From the NCBI RefSeq assembly GCF_900091705.1, contig NZ_LT594785.1, positions 1,282,858 to 1,346,857 on the forward strand: 64,000 bases of DNA, in the 5' to 3' direction. Below, piece by piece: positions 63,883 through 64,000 of this stretch; positions within the stretch are counted from its first letter, which is position 1; every line of letters starts with the position of its first letter. A program made the position numbers and the translations under genes. The notes under the pieces were generated by a model. The model did no database searches, had not been told where the DNA came from, and saw nothing but the letters and a program-made list of their open reading frames with translations. The stretch is from Clostridium mediterraneense. GTDB lineage: Bacteria; Bacillota; Clostridia; Clostridiales; Clostridiaceae.

Positions 63883-64000
63883 TGATAGATAAATATAAGA
63901 TTTGGTTTACAGTATTACCATTAGAATCAAAGATAAAAATAGAGATAATGAAGCTTGGTAAAACTTATGAGGAAATATTTAATTTAAGAGAAAAAATATT
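63882..64000 (+). CDS. dprA: DNA-processing protein DprA, N-terminus (partial at window edge)
   Basis: Only 39 codons are in the window. The ATG at 63882 overlaps the comM stop. The visible start, MIDKYKIWFTVLPLE then SKIKIEIMKLGKTYEEIF, matches the usual N-terminal helical domain of clostridial DprA. DprA loads RecA on incoming single-stranded DNA; the Rossmann core would be downstream. Gene order comM-dprA supports the call. Confidence 0.75.
   Translation, partial: MIDKYKIWFTVLPLESKIKIEIMKLGKTYEEIFNLREKI

Noticed and set aside
1-64000. Mobile elements, CRISPR arrays, phage genes, tRNA genes, T-boxes
   Set aside because: I saw no transposase, integrase, regular spacer array, cloverleaf or T-box core. 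Codon use and gene order are uniform core chromosome throughout.

Overview
The window is a contiguous stretch of core chromosome from an AT-rich, endospore-forming Firmicute. Codon use is strongly A/T-biased throughout. The presence of SpoIIGA, SigE, SigG, SigK, SpoIVA, SpoVM, YlbJ and YlmC/YmxH, an intact (not skin-split) sigK, a pta-ackA acetate pathway and a PilT-type ATPase fits Clostridium sensu stricto. I cannot name the species from this sequence alone. I see no insertion sequence, prophage, CRISPR array, tRNA or rRNA. Almost every gene is a recognisable housekeeping or sporulation gene.

Layout. 1-4.9 kb: end of a penicillin-binding protein, sigK, pilT, an ftsA-like gene and ftsZ. 5.2-7.9 kb: the mother-cell/forespore block spoIIGA-sigE-sigG followed by ylmC. 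8-13.5 kb: nrdR, pgeF, an orphan PhoR/PnpS-like histidine kinase, der and gpsA. 13.6-18.1 kb: spoIVA, a 70-residue membrane protein, L-asparaginase and a purine permease. 18.2-33.5 kb: the Bacillus-like 'ylo' block (yicC, remA, gmk, rpoZ, coaBC, priA, def, fmt, a zinc protease, rsmB, rlmN, prpC, prkC, rsgA, rpe, thiN, spoVM). 33.6-38.1 kb: rpmB on the minus strand, then yloU (Asp23), fakA-like yloV and recG. 38.2-45.5 kb: a 'ylb' block (rsmD, coaD, a coiled-coil gene, ylbJ, tmcAL, then pta-ackA, yceD, rpmF). 45.6-59.5 kb: plsX, acpP, rnc, a radical SAM protein, a 30-residue membrane protein, smc, ftsY, ylxM, ffh, rpsP, khpA, rimM, trmD, rplS, rbgA, rnhB. 59.7-64 kb: a Gly/Asn-rich exported protein, a diiron ferritin-like protein, yraN (minus strand), comM and the start of dprA.

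How the genes work together. The sporulation genes form a regulatory chain whose promoters are partly legible. A Spo0A-box promoter with an over-long spacer precedes spoIIGA-sigE. An exact SigF-type promoter precedes sigG. SigE-like promoters precede sigK, spoVM and ylbJ. SpoVM and SpoIVA, the partners that anchor the coat, are both here; spoVM is only 25 codons long and starts with GTG. The translation and secretion genes (def-fmt, ftsY-ylxM-ffh, rpsP-khpA-rimM-trmD-rplS, rbgA) form the usual operons.

No obvious new gene system is present. The most unusual signals are in untranslated RNA. At smc and khpA a strong Shine-Dalgarno sequence is separated from the start codon by a hairpin, and removing the hairpin leaves a 7-base spacing in both cases; yceD may be a weaker third example. 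The RNase III gene has a long near-perfect hairpin in its own leader. The purine permease promoter carries three evenly spaced PurR-box-like motifs. The pilT leader contains mutually exclusive hairpin arms.
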